Assembly (NCBI RefSeq): GCF_000234665.1
Contig: NC_018322.1
Coordinates: 186,001-250,000, forward strand
DNA from: Leishmania mexicana MHOM/GT/2001/U1103
Taxonomy: Eukaryota > Euglenozoa > Kinetoplastea > Trypanosomatida > Trypanosomatidae
DNA: 64,000 bases
Reading direction: 5' to 3'
Below, piece by piece: positions 20,167-30,240 of the stretch. The notes beneath the pieces are model-generated. The model made no database searches. It was not told the origin of the DNA and was given only the letters and a program-made list of their open reading frames with translations. The position numbers and the translations under genes were made by a program. Positions within the stretch are counted from its first letter, which is position 1. The number at the start of each line of letters is the position of its first letter.

Positions 20167-23100
20167 CACTAGTGACGATTTTTTTTTGCGCCCGTACTGT
20201 CGTAAGCGTGAGGGTTCTTTCACCTTTTCTATGTATAAACGCTGATGATGATGCGGAGATGCAACTTTCATGCGTGTAGAGGGGGTTCGACATTGTGGTG
20301 CATGCCAGCGCACGAGCGCAGAGGCACGTCGCGTGTGCGGATGTGCGGAGCAAGTCACGACACACACACACACGCACATGATAAAGAAGGGAGAAAGAGC
20401 CGAGAAGTCGAGAGGTGATGAGAGCGATGAAAAACGTAGATGAGCACGTCCGGGAGACAGGGGAAACACAGTACGCGAAGAGAGACAGGGAGGCAGGAAA
20501 GGATATCTTGGTAAAAGTGGGCAGGGGGGGGGGGGCAGTCCACAGCCCAGATACAAAGTCAGCCACATGTCCATGAAGAAGAGAAGCCGGCACGTCTGCA
20601 ACCCAGTGTGTACCTGCGCGTCGGAGAGCGTTTTTTTTCTTCTTTTCACTGCGGCCATTTTACGAGAAAACATGAGTGGAACCCCCCTCCACACGGCTTG
20701 TCACAGGCCCTCATCCCGTGGCGCGAAGCAGACCTAGACACACCTTACAGCAATGCGCCGACCCCGCCATCTGAGAGCACGGCCCCTGCCTCACACTCTA
20801 CCCGTCTGCCCCGCAGGTCGCCGCACAGCCGCGCCACCTGGTGCACCCAAGCCACCCGGGCCCCCCGCTCATGGGCAGTAAGGGCCGGGTGGGATACACT
20901 CGAGCAAAGCGGACACTCTGCCCATCAGGCGGATGATACAGACGTGCTCACTGCCACCGGTCGCTCCGACGCAGCGCCGTCCAACGGACCTGACCGCCCA
21001 CATCCGCAGCGACAAATCGCCCTCATCGCTGTACGTCGTAAGCACCTGTCCCTGTCACCACCAGAAGTGGTTCGGCGCTAGCAGGGAGAGGACGGCAGCC
21101 TGGCTTCCTCGCCGAGTGGATGGTGGGCCCGCAGATGCCACGCTGAGGCGTTACCCATCTCATCAGGCCGACGTGCAGACAAAAAAAAAGCGGCCGGTGA
21201 TCGCTAAAGAAGCCTGTAAAAGATGAGCTTCACGCGTCCCTCTCTCAGGGCAGCATCACTACTCCACCCTATTTCGATACTGTAAGCAATTTTTTTTTCA
21301 GCACACACAAACAAACGAGCCCACACATACACACACACCTCCCCCTTCTCTTCCCACTGAGAGCCGGATTCGACGCGAAACAAAAAAAATGGAATGTCGT
21401 GTCCGTGTGTATCTGATGCCTCCATCAGGGTCGTGCTGTGTGTGTGTGTGTGTGTGTGTCTTCCTTTTTCTGCGACCAAGGAGTAAAGTCCTCAAAAGGG
21501 AAACAGACAGAGAGTGGGGGAGGGGAGAGAGAGGAAAGAGAACGGTAGTTTCGCTTGTTGTAGCACGATAAAATCAGAAAAAAACGTGAAACAGGTGAAA
21601 AACATGTGAAACAAAGAGCTGCCGATAATCATTTTCGTCATCCTCCAGTGAATATTTCTTTTTTCCTTGGTTCTTACACACAAACACACATGCACCCCTC
21701 CCTCTCCCCCACTCACGCACGCACGCCTCGATATTGCATCGCATCAGCACACTCGATGGACACACAAGAGCGAGTCCGTGAGAGAGAATGAGGGAGAGAG
21801 AGCGGTAGTTCTCCATCACGCTCAGAATACACCCGTGCCTATATGGCGTGCTCCTGCACAGAAACTAAAACAAAAAAAATCAAAAGAAAAAAGGAACAAA
21901 GGATGGGTACAGGAAAACAACAATGATCGAGCGTGCCCATTTTTAATGGCCTCTCGCTCTCTCGATGAGTCGTTGCATGCGCACACAACAGTAACCCTCC
22001 ACCTCCCCCACCACCACCACACACGCCTTTCAAAAACCCTGCTCACCTCTCTCTGGTGAAGTACGCTCCATAGCGTTGTCCTTCACCGTTGTTGGCGTTG
22101 ACGCGGAGGTGTACACAGGCACGCCTCTGCGCGGAGGGGGAGAATGTTACAAAGGTTTTGTTTCTGACTGTCCTCCGGATGTTCTCACGTCTTTCAGCCA
22201 CATCATCGGTATCACTCACGCCGCTGCCATGCCTCTGCTCCGTCCCTGTCCTCTTTCCCCTCCGCTTGCTGTACATTTTTCTTCATGAACCGCATGCACA
22301 CTGAACAACAGCTTGCAGAAACCCTTCCTATGTAACTTCGGTATTCGTTGCGTGCGCGTGTGCGTGTTTATGTGTGTGTATGTGTGTGTATTTTGTGTGT
22401 GTGTGTGTGAAGAGGAGAGTCTCGCTGCTACTGTTACAAACATCTTGTAGAGTATACACGCACCCCCCCCGCCGTCGATGACAACAATGGCTCACCAGCG
22501 ACCCCATAGCAACAGTAAAGAAAAGAGAGAGACACCGCAAACAGCAAGAGCGAGGGAAGAAGGGAGAGGCGAGGCGGGAAGGGCAGTCATCCTGAGCAAC
22601 GACGGAGAGAAGGGGAAGAAAAAAGGGGAAAAAGCACACCGAAAGGCGCGCGTCGCTGGCTTTAGCTTACGCTTCATCACACACCCCAACGTGCCGCTGT
22701 TTAAGAAACGCGACCCAGACAGGGGAGAGGTGGTGGTGGTGGTGGAGGAGGAGAGGGGGGAGGCCGCACCGGGCTCGACAGGAGGAGGAGTTGCAAGTCA
22801 AACCAGCATCCTTCAGTTTCTCTTTCCCCTCTCCCTCTCCCCAATCCGCACATCCACCACCACCACCCCTAAAAAAAAACACAGAGGCATGCTCGCACCG
22901 TCTCCCCCGGAGTCAGCGTATTCACATGCATACAACAGCCACCTGGAAAGTGGTGCCGATTGAAAAAGATGCCGCACAAAGCAGAAAAAAAAAGAGGACG
23001 CCGAGGACGAGAAGACGGACACAACCCACGGCTACTACACACGACGAGAAGAGACAAATACACACCAGCATGGAGGAGGGAAAAGGGAGACGGCAACTCA

Positions 23101-24040
23101 CGCATGCGTAAGAGTGCATGCACGTATGCTCACAGTCACTGAAACGAACGGATACACACACGCACGTACGGGGGAGGGAGTGGGAGGAAGAGGGGGTGGC
23201 TGTGGTCATAGTAGTGGTTGCAGTTGCAGTACAAAAAAAAAGCAGGAGGGTGTTGGAGGAGCGAGCCGAGTCAACCATCCAGAGATGCAGCACCGCACCT
23301 CCTCCTTCTCCCTCCCCCTCTTACACAAAAAAAAAAGAAAAAGAAAACGTAAAAAAAAAGACGTCGAGAGAATACCACACAAGCACGCCCATACATATGC
23401 ATATATATTAGGAGAGAAAATAATGGCACAGGTGAGCAAGTAAAACACAGAAAGAGGCAGTGCAGACGCGGCAGAGCGATAGAGCAACAGAGAGAGAGAG
23501 AGAAAGACCTCAATCAAAGATCAGTCACACACATGCACACACACACACACACAGAAACACACACACATGCCCTAGGAGAAATCAAGTTCAAACACTTGAA
23601 AAGGCCAAGAAGCGCACAAGCCACAGCGAGCAATGGAAGAGATGAATAAAACCTTGTTTGGTTGGCTTTCCTCTTTTGCTCGCTTACACGCCGGGGTCCT
23701 CGAAGTCCAGAGGACACACCGTCATGACAGCGACAACCACAACGAGGCAGCTGGGAGAAGGGGGCATCAGAAAGGCACAATGGGGAAACGGGGGGGGTGT
23801 CACTGCTTAGCGCTGGCGAAGAGCAGAGCACTAACAGAAAAAGAGGTGACCTCACGAGCAACGGTAAACAACAAGAGGAGACCGTACGATTTTCTGAAAA
23901 GTGGGCGCTGGTCTCCCGTACATCAGTCACCTGAGTCCCATCAAAAGGAAGCTCTACTCGCGCACGCGCGCATACACAAGTTTTCTGCCTCTTCGTTGTA
24001 CCCCGGCCCCCTCTCAGCCCACCCCTCTCTCTGTCCCTCC
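20167..24040. other. Intergenic: TMEM135-like gene to RP2 gene (3.9 kb)
   Basis: No supported gene. Contains a SIDER-like repeat (20653-21190), CA/GT tracts (21428-21460, 22370-22410, 23520-23570), multiple A-runs and C-rich blocks. On the sense (minus) strand this is the 3' UTR of the TMEM135-like gene followed by the 5' flank of the RP2 gene. Confidence 0.55.
20653..21190 (+). mobile_element. SIDER-like degenerate retroposon, copy 1 (full-length candidate)
   Basis: The first 460 bp (20653-21112) match 29781-30240 without gaps and with only two or three mismatches. The unit continues to an A9 run at about 21181-21189, giving a size of about 540 bp, close to the ~0.55 kb of Leishmania SIDER elements (short interspersed degenerate retroposons related to ingi/DIRE). 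GCGGCC occurs both at 20651-20656 and just after the A-run, a possible but very short target-site duplication. It contains no intact ORF. The element sits antisense to the transcribed gene. Naming it SIDER is inference from size, A-tail and repetition. Confidence 0.55.
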
Positions 24041-25576
24041 CTATTGCTGTTCCTTGAACTTCGTGGCAGAAAAAGCTGCGACGCTGCGCCTGTAGTGCCG
24101 CCACTGCTGCCCCTTTCCCTCCACCACCCTGGCCTCCTCTGGCAAGTCTACCGTTCTTGGCGCGTCGACGCAAAGGACACGGTGTTGGTGACTTGCACTC
24201 GCTTTCCCCTGATTTTGCCCGCACTGAAACTCTGCAGGCGCTTCCGCATCGTCGTACATGGACGCGGCGCTCGCGAGCGGCGACGTCTCCTCTGCCAACG
24301 CCGTGGGTGGCTGCTCGTCTAGCAGAAGGCGCAGCGCCGTGCGAACGCGGCGGTCCAACAGCTTCGGTTCCTCCTCGTACTGGTAACAGAGAAAGCCGAC
24401 GGAGAGCAGATATACGGTGCACACTAACCAGTGGCGCGGGTAGGGCAGGCGACCACGCAGGTTCTGTGTAAGCAGGAAGGAGCGAAGCGCGTGCATAGAG
24501 CAGTACAGGGCGAGATCCATGCGACGTCCCTTCGGCTCGAGCAGCGTTGCCAGCCCAGCTATGGAACACAGCGCCGTCACCGTCTTCGTGCCTCCGCCTC
24601 GGTGTTGCACGCCAAAGCAGGCAGAACGCAGAATGACTGCAGCGTACAAGGCGAGAAACAGGGCGCTGATCAGCATCGAGCGCACGTTTTGCACGATCGT
24701 GGAAACTGGGTTCGTCATGAGACGCTTGCGTTGGAACGCCAGCATCGACACGATTCGAAGCGGGCCGTAAAGCGGCACGCCCATCGTAAGCATATTCTTG
24801 AAGATGAAGATGATCGCCCACATGTTGCACGAGTAATCGCTGTGTGCCACCTTGCAAAGGGTGTCGGCACCGCGTTGGCCAAAGTTCTCGATGAGGGGAA
24901 GCTTCTTCGACCAGCAGTAGTCTACAAGATCGGGGAGAAGACGCTCGCGGCAGAACCCAGAATGGCCGCGGATGAGCTTCTCTGGATAAGTAGAAGCGCG
25001 GTTCAGGAAGCCTTGGTATGACTTCGGCAAGGTGTTCGGGTTGAAGAGACAGCCGTAGGCGATTTGAGCCGAGCTCAGACACATGAGCACCACGTCGTAG
25101 TGGTGGAACTCCTGAAGGATCTTTGGCATGCGTGGCAGAAGGTAGCGCAGCGAGAAGGTGTGGGCGCTGCGGACGAACAGGTACAGGCACATCTCCGTGC
25201 GCGTCTCCTTGTTCATGACAAACGCAGGCGTGGCGCTAGTGCAGCCCGCCAGCAGCGACACAAACTTCTTCGAGACTCCAAATGGCGTGAGGATGCGAAG
25301 CAGTGTCTGCAGGCAGAAACGGAAGCTCGAGAAGCCGCCGAAGACGGCCGCCCATTTCAAAGGATTCAGCGAGAGGAATTCGGACGGTATGCGGACTAAG
25401 AACGCTCTGGAGACACCGTGCTTCACTAAGGCTTTCACGACCCCCACGAAAACGCGTCCAATAGCGGCGTAGATGCTATTGCGAATGACAATCTTCAGTG
25501 TGTGCTTCAATGAGAGATGCTTGCGATACTGTATCTCGCGCAGCTCGCCATTCCTGGGGCTGGTGGGACCCTGCAT
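24041..25576 (-). CDS. TMEM135-like multispanning membrane protein
   Basis: A 511-residue protein from the ATG at 25576. It has several hydrophobic segments, including around residues 30-50 (RNSIYAAIGRVFVGVVKALV), 75-100, 160-185, 275-300, 335-360 and 420-440 (WLVCTVYLLSVGFLCYQYEE). The pattern of a Gly/Ser-rich helix pair followed by a Cys-rich middle (CTSATPAFVMNKETRTEMCL, then FGQRGADTLCKVAHSDYSCN) resembles TMEM135, a member of the Tim17/Tim22/PMP24 superfamily found in peroxisomes and mitochondria. In trypanosomatids a glycosomal or mitochondrial location would follow. Its function (metabolite transport or organelle dynamics) is not settled in any lineage. The C-terminal ~70 residues are soluble, acidic then basic. 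Confidence 0.65.
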   Translation of the reverse strand: MQGPTSPRNGELREIQYRKHLSLKHTLKIVIRNSIYAAIGRVFVGVVKALVKHGVSRAFLVRIPSEFLSLNPLKWAAVFGGFSSFRFCLQTLLRILTPFGVSKKFVSLLAGCTSATPAFVMNKETRTEMCLYLFVRSAHTFSLRYLLPRMPKILQEFHHYDVVLMCLSSAQIAYGCLFNPNTLPKSYQGFLNRASTYPEKLIRGHSGFCRERLLPDLVDYCWSKKLPLIENFGQRGADTLCKVAHSDYSCNMWAIIFIFKNMLTMGVPLYGPLRIVSMLAFQRKRLMTNPVSTIVQNVRSMLISALFLALYAAVILRSACFGVQHRGGGTKTVTALCSIAGLATLLEPKGRRMDLALYCSMHALRSFLLTQNLRGRLPYPRHWLVCTVYLLSVGFLCYQYEEEPKLLDRRVRTALRLLLDEQPPTALAEETSPLASAASMYDDAEAPAEFQCGQNQGKASASHQHRVLCVDAPRTVDLPEEARVVEGKGQQWRHYRRSVAAFSATKFKEQQ

Positions 25577-26237
25577 TTTTCGTCCCGCAAAGCGTTGCTT
25601 GCGAGACTCGACTTACTCTTCGGATCTTGCCAGCCTCTTCCTCTCAGCGCTAACTGAAGCGCGTACGCTCTTTACTGCGCCAGGGAGATGCCAGGCACGC
25701 CTCTAGTGTGGGAGAAGATGTGTACTATCAGCTTAATGTGCAGCTGCCTTTTAACGTAAAAGAAATAAAGGCTGGCCTTGTAGTGATTTACGCGAGTTTC
25801 TTCGGAGACATTCACTTGAGGAATTGATCGGCACAAAAGAGGGGAACAAATCCGTGCCGTTAAAGGCGTTGGCCAGAAAAGGGGGAGAAAGGCGAGATGA
25901 CAAACAGTGCGAGAGGAGCGAGCAAGGAGAAAACGATTTTCTCTCTTTTAAAACGGCATCTGCGGCAAATGTGTTGCGGAGAGGAGAAAGTCTCCGATTT
26001 TAGCGTTTGCTGAGCCGCTAAGGCTACCTCAACAAGAAGTCCAGAATGAAAAGGGTCTTCCCAACTACCTCTGTTTCGATATTGCCTGCGGCGGCACCAG
26101 CTCAGCATGGCTGCGCTACAGCCAGAACCAAAAAGGCGAGAAAAGGGCTACATCGAGATGAAAAAGAAGCGCATGACGCAAAAGCCATCGCAAGGATGTA
26201 CCACGAAAACAAAGAAAACCAACCAAGAATGATTCCC
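25577..26237. other. Intergenic: sialidase-like gene to TMEM135-like gene (0.66 kb)
   Basis: No gene seen. Composition is visibly more A/T-rich than the intergenic regions to the left. Confidence 0.6.
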
Positions 26238-27566
26238 CTAGAGGTCAGAAAAGAAAACCTCCTTCTCAAAGGCAACAGAATCTTTGTTCACGCGGCGCAC
26301 AAGTATCATCTCCCCATCTTTCTCGAAAAACTCCTTGGCTGCCCGCACATTTGGTTCGTCGAGGGTTATAAACCGTGCCTTACGCTCCGCCTCCTTGCGC
26401 CTCCGTTCGCGCCGCAGCGCTTTCTCCCGCTCCAGTCTCTCCAGCCTCGCCTTGAAACGGGCTGCTTCTATTCTCTGCTGCTCCTTCTTCCACTTTTCTA
26501 TCCTCTCCGCCTTCTCTTTTTCCTCGGCGGAGTCGTCCACAGAAAATAGGGAGGCGCGAACGTTGGTCTGTCTGTCGTCTATGGGCTCGGTCTGCAGAAC
26601 GAGTAATCTCTTTTTGTCGCTGTCAGACGCTTTCAAGGAAAACGCAAGAAAGGGAGAACGGGATGTGGCTCTACTGACAGCGGGTAGCTCTGGTGCCTCT
26701 TTTTCAATAGCGTGTCGGCCCCTGTCGTCGACAACGTACCACTTGGCTCTCTCAGCTGTTTCGTTCGAGCACGCGTACTGGAGCTGTACTCCCGAGGAAA
26801 ACGTGACAGATGTTGGTGGTGTAGATATGTTGAGCATCTTCACGGCCGACCAGTGCCTGCCTCCATAGCCAGATGACACACCTGTGTAGTACGATCCATT
26901 GAAGGACGACACTACAGAGAGCATGCGATCGCCTTCATAAATCATGTAATGCTGCTGAGCCTCCTGCAGGCTCGGGATGACTGAAATCGCATTGTAGAGA
27001 AAACCATCCTCAGAGCGGAACACAACAACTTCCTTAACTTCCGCCTCATTAATCACAGTCGACAGAAAGATGTACGCATCGTCCTCCTCCATGTAAATCG
27101 CATTTCCGTTGAAATAAACCTGACTCAACCCCCCAGTAAGCTTGTTGCCTTTGAAAACAAGGTGTCTTTCGCTGTTCTCTTTGCGAATGGTAGCATCTTG
27201 AACCTCGAACAAAACAGCAGCATATTCCGCATCCCCATCCTCCGGCTGCTGCACCTGCTCAGTGGGACAGAAGAGCTGATGATCAACCATTATTCCCCTC
27301 AAGCACATGTCATCAACGCTTTTTATTACCTCAAATGTCGACCCACCGTCAAAGGTGCAGTGCGTAGAGGCAATCGTGCTTGCATTCTGAGCATCTGCAG
27401 CAACAGTACGGAAGCAGAGCGAGGTGTTAGAGAACTGAACAGCATGTTGTGAAAGCTCCGCCTTCGCTCCAAGAAGCGTGCTATGAGCCAACTCTACAGA
27501 CAATGCATCTGCACAAGCGCAAACAGATGCGAGGAGGAGCAGCACAGCAACAATATGGTGATGCAT
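26238..27566 (-). CDS. Secreted sialidase-fold (Asp-box) protein with charged C-terminal helix
   Basis: 442 residues from the ATG at 27566. It starts with a classic signal peptide (MHHHIVAVLLLLASVCACADA). Three segments look like sialidase Asp-boxes: TFDGGSTF (fits S/T-x-D-x-G-x-T-F), VVFRSEDGFLYN, and SGYGGRHW (D replaced). Beta-strand-rich sequence with several N-glycosylation sites (NTS, NAS, NGS, NIS, NET) fills residues 20-335. From about 345 to 425 comes a highly charged, probably single-helical E/K/R stretch (KWKKEQQRIEAARFKARLE and onward), then a short C-terminal segment; there is no clear membrane anchor. An upstream in-frame ATG (27761) exists, but a polypyrimidine tract and AG acceptor lie between the two. 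Catalytic sialidase residues cannot be assigned, so enzymatic activity is doubtful. Confidence 0.75.
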   Translation of the reverse strand: MHHHIVAVLLLLASVCACADALSVELAHSTLLGAKAELSQHAVQFSNTSLCFRTVAADAQNASTIASTHCTFDGGSTFEVIKSVDDMCLRGIMVDHQLFCPTEQVQQPEDGDAEYAAVLFEVQDATIRKENSERHLVFKGNKLTGGLSQVYFNGNAIYMEEDDAYIFLSTVINEAEVKEVVVFRSEDGFLYNAISVIPSLQEAQQHYMIYEGDRMLSVVSSFNGSYYTGVSSGYGGRHWSAVKMLNISTPPTSVTFSSGVQLQYACSNETAERAKWYVVDDRGRHAIEKEAPELPAVSRATSRSPFLAFSLKASDSDKKRLLVLQTEPIDDRQTNVRASLFSVDDSAEEKEKAERIEKWKKEQQRIEAARFKARLERLEREKALRRERRRKEAERKARFITLDEPNVRAAKEFFEKDGEMILVRRVNKDSVAFEKEVFFSDL

Positions 27567-28147
27567 GGTGATGCTGCCCCACGGAGCGTGCCTCTCTGCA
27601 ACCGAAAAAAAAAGGAAAATGTAGAAAGGTAACCCTTGAGAGGCCGATAAACCACGGTGAGTTGCCAGACTGAGGAAAAAAGGGAGCAAAAAAACGAATG
27701 GACAAGTAGGCGTGATGTTATTTCGTGGCATTTGAGGTAGGTGCTTTGTGGCACAAATCATGGCGATATTATTATTATTGTCAATCGCTCCCAGAGCGTT
27801 GGTATCGCCGTGAGCCCCTGCTAGCTAGCTTCACTGCAGCTCCCAATCTCTGTAGGTGCAATTCTGGTTGTGTAACAGAGCAAACGCTACAGGGGGAACC
27901 ACTAGAAATGAGGTGCTAAAACCTCCTTTTCGTTTGCAGGCGCAAGTCTTCTGTAGCTGTGAAAGCAATGTGGGCTTATCTTTTTTTCCGTTGATCGAAT
28001 TTTCCCGCCTCAAACTCTTTCGCTTCCTTTCGTTCAGCAAACTCATTCCGCAACCCTGACATCATACCTGCGGATACAAAGATCGATAATAAATGGAAAA
28101 GCATGACTTTTTAAACAAAGCAAACAACCCTACAACTACTCTTACCA
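27567..28147. other. Intergenic: V-ATPase C to sialidase-like gene (0.58 kb)
   Basis: No gene apart from the splice acceptor noted above; the region is A/T-rich relative to the rest of the window. Confidence 0.6.
27591..27618 (-). promoter_or_regulatory. Predicted spliced-leader acceptor for the sialidase-like gene
   Basis: On the minus strand a T9-centred pyrimidine tract is followed by CGGTTGCAG, with the AG at 27597-27596, about 30 nt before the ATG at 27566. This favours the shorter protein over the longer open frame starting at 27761. Confidence 0.6.
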
Positions 28148-29290
28148 CTATTTTTGCACGTTCGTCACTTTCAAGGAAACATAGGGGTACTCCTGCTGTA
28201 AAGCACCAGTATCAGCAGTCACATCATTCGCCAACGGCGTCGTCAAGTCGGGGTACACCTGCGCAATACGCTTGCGGATTTCGGCCTCCTTATCCGCAGG
28301 CACCTGCAGCACCACAGCAATGAAGCGCGGCGGGAGTCCGAACTTCAGAAGCGCCTCGATAAACACCCGCACCGCCTTGAGGTGAATCCAGGCAACATAA
28401 CAGGTGCAATACTGCTGCCACAGTAGCGTGTAAAGCGCCTTCTTCTCCTTTTCCGCCTTCTGCTGCAAGCTCCGCAACTCGGCGGAAGAAAGGTCATCGG
28501 TGCCTTCCACTTCGCGGATAGCATAACGCTTCTTGCGGCACGCCGTCTTTACATCGTCCATGACCTTCCGGAATATAACAATGCTGTTGAGCACGTATTC
28601 TTTGTCTTCGGCCACAACGCGGTTCGACTGCGGGCACACATACTCGCTCATCTTCCAGTAAGTCGCCATCCACTCCTTTTGCGCCGCCACAGGTACCGCT
28701 ACGAAAACGGTGGCCAGCAACTCCGTGTCGACAAAGCACTGATAGTCCCGATTATAGAGGGCGACTAGCTCTCGAATCGGACGGATGGACAGGTTTCCCT
28801 CACCCTTCCGGTTCGCCGCTATGAGTTTGTTGCGAGTTTCAGTGTACTCCGCCAGCATGACACGGACACGTTCATCAGCTGTAGCGTTGATTCGGGAAAA
28901 TTTCTCTATTAGGTTCTGAATTGTCTCCTTGGGGTCGAACTGCGCACTGCTCCACAGGAAGTTCTTGATGTAGCCAGCGGACGACATTTCCTGAGTTTGG
29001 TTGATTCGGAACGTCGTAACTACACTGCGCGGCTTTCCGGATGTTTCCTCCATCAGCCCAATCAACTTCTGCAGATTGTTCTCCATCATCGGATCCAGCT
29101 TCGCTAACTCATCGCTTGCCTCCATTAGAGAGTCCAACGTGCCAATCTTGAGGCTGGGGATAAAAAAGTGGCGAAACGTCTGTCCCAGAGGGCCCATCTG
29201 ACGCACAAGCGCTTCATATTGGGCGGACTGCAGGGGGTCCTGCGACGGCTGCAAGTATGGCAGCGCAAGAATTACAAAACTCTCGGTCAT
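28148..29290 (-). CDS. ATP6V1C: V-type H+-ATPase subunit C
   Basis: 380 residues from the ATG at 29290 (MTESFVILALPYLQP); the family is normally 375-390 residues. The open frame extends 30 codons upstream from a TTG but the ATG matches the usual V-ATPase C start. Diagnostic segments include LDSLMEASDELAKLDPMMEN, the basic loop after FRKVMDDVKTACRKKRYAIR, and the C-terminal block WIHLKAVRVFIEALLKFGLP followed by PRFIAVVLQV. Subunit C joins the V1 and V0 sectors through the peripheral stalks and is released during reversible disassembly; in these parasites the pump acidifies acidocalcisomes and endo-lysosomal compartments. It is the first gene of the left unit, next to the strand-switch region. 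A likely splice acceptor (CTACACAG) ends about 22 nt upstream on the minus strand. Confidence 0.95.
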   Translation of the reverse strand: MTESFVILALPYLQPSQDPLQSAQYEALVRQMGPLGQTFRHFFIPSLKIGTLDSLMEASDELAKLDPMMENNLQKLIGLMEETSGKPRSVVTTFRINQTQEMSSAGYIKNFLWSSAQFDPKETIQNLIEKFSRINATADERVRVMLAEYTETRNKLIAANRKGEGNLSIRPIRELVALYNRDYQCFVDTELLATVFVAVPVAAQKEWMATYWKMSEYVCPQSNRVVAEDKEYVLNSIVIFRKVMDDVKTACRKKRYAIREVEGTDDLSSAELRSLQQKAEKEKKALYTLLWQQYCTCYVAWIHLKAVRVFIEALLKFGLPPRFIAVVLQVPADKEAEIRKRIAQVYPDLTTPLANDVTADTGALQQEYPYVSLKVTNVQK

Positions 29291-29780
29291 CTCTCTAAGG
29301 GAGATTATTCTGCCTGTGTAGACCTTGTGGTGTACGGACGAGGGGTGGATTTCGAGCAAGGAGATACATGGATACTTCAAGACTGAAGCGTTGATACAGC
29401 AGAAGGTCCCAACACTCCGGCAGCCGCTTCATTACTAAAGTCATCATCTCCGCTTGCACTGCATCTTGAGTTCGCAGTGTCGAGACATTATTGGCGGTTT
29501 TACGTTTACTTGTATCGCAAGAAATGCAAATGAGGCTGCTGCAACCACATTGCACCCATAGTGGCCATTGTCCCTCGTCTAAGTATTTCGCAGTGTGAGT
29601 AACGTGATCTCAGTAATTTTGGGACATGATATAGCAAGGCCCTCACTTTAGTCGCTTGTAAGGAGCTCCTCGACATCACCTTTGCAACCCCAGTAACGAC
29701 AAACCCAACGTATTGCCACCCGGAAGGTAATTCAATTCATCACGCGAAGGTACAGAAGAAAAATACATTGCCGCCAACAT

Positions 29781-30240
29781 GGCCATTTTACGAGAAAACA
29801 TGAGTGGAACCCCCCTCCACACGGCTTGTCACAGGCCCTCATCCCGTGGCGCGAAGCAGACCTAGACACACCTTACAGCAATGCGCCGACCCCGCCATCT
29901 GAGAGCACGGCCCCTGCCTCACACTCTACCCGTCTGCCCCGCAGGTCGCCGCACAGCCGCGCCACCTAGTGCACCCAAGCCACCCGGGCCCCCCGCTCAT
30001 GGGCAGTAAGGGCCGGGTGGGATACACTCGAGCAAAGCGGACACTCTGCCCATCAGGCGGATGATACAGACGTGCTCACTGCCACCGGTCGCTCCGACGC
30101 AGCGCCGTCCAACGGACCTGACCGCCCACATCCGCAGCGACAAATCGCCCTCATCGCTGTACGTCGTAAGCACCTGTCCCTGTCACCACCAGAAGTGGTT
30201 CGGCGCTAGCAGGGAGAGGACGGCAGCCTGGCTTACTCGC
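29781..30240 (+). mobile_element. SIDER-like repeat, copy 2 (inside the strand-switch region)
   Basis: Matches 20653-21112 over 460 bp without indels. After 30240 the two copies diverge. An A10 run follows only much later (about 30709-30718), so the 3' end of this copy may be replaced by unrelated or more decayed repeat sequence (30241-30718). No coding capacity remains. Confidence 0.55.

Noticed and set aside
20167..20694. N-terminal extension of the RP2-like frame
   Set aside because: The added 176 residues are unlike any RP2 protein and contain hydrophobic simple-sequence stretches; the conserved TOF motif starts right at the ATG at 20166.
23514..25190. 558-codon minus-strand frame overlapping the TMEM135-like gene
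   Set aside because: Different frame over the true gene, then low-complexity tail; no coherent domain.
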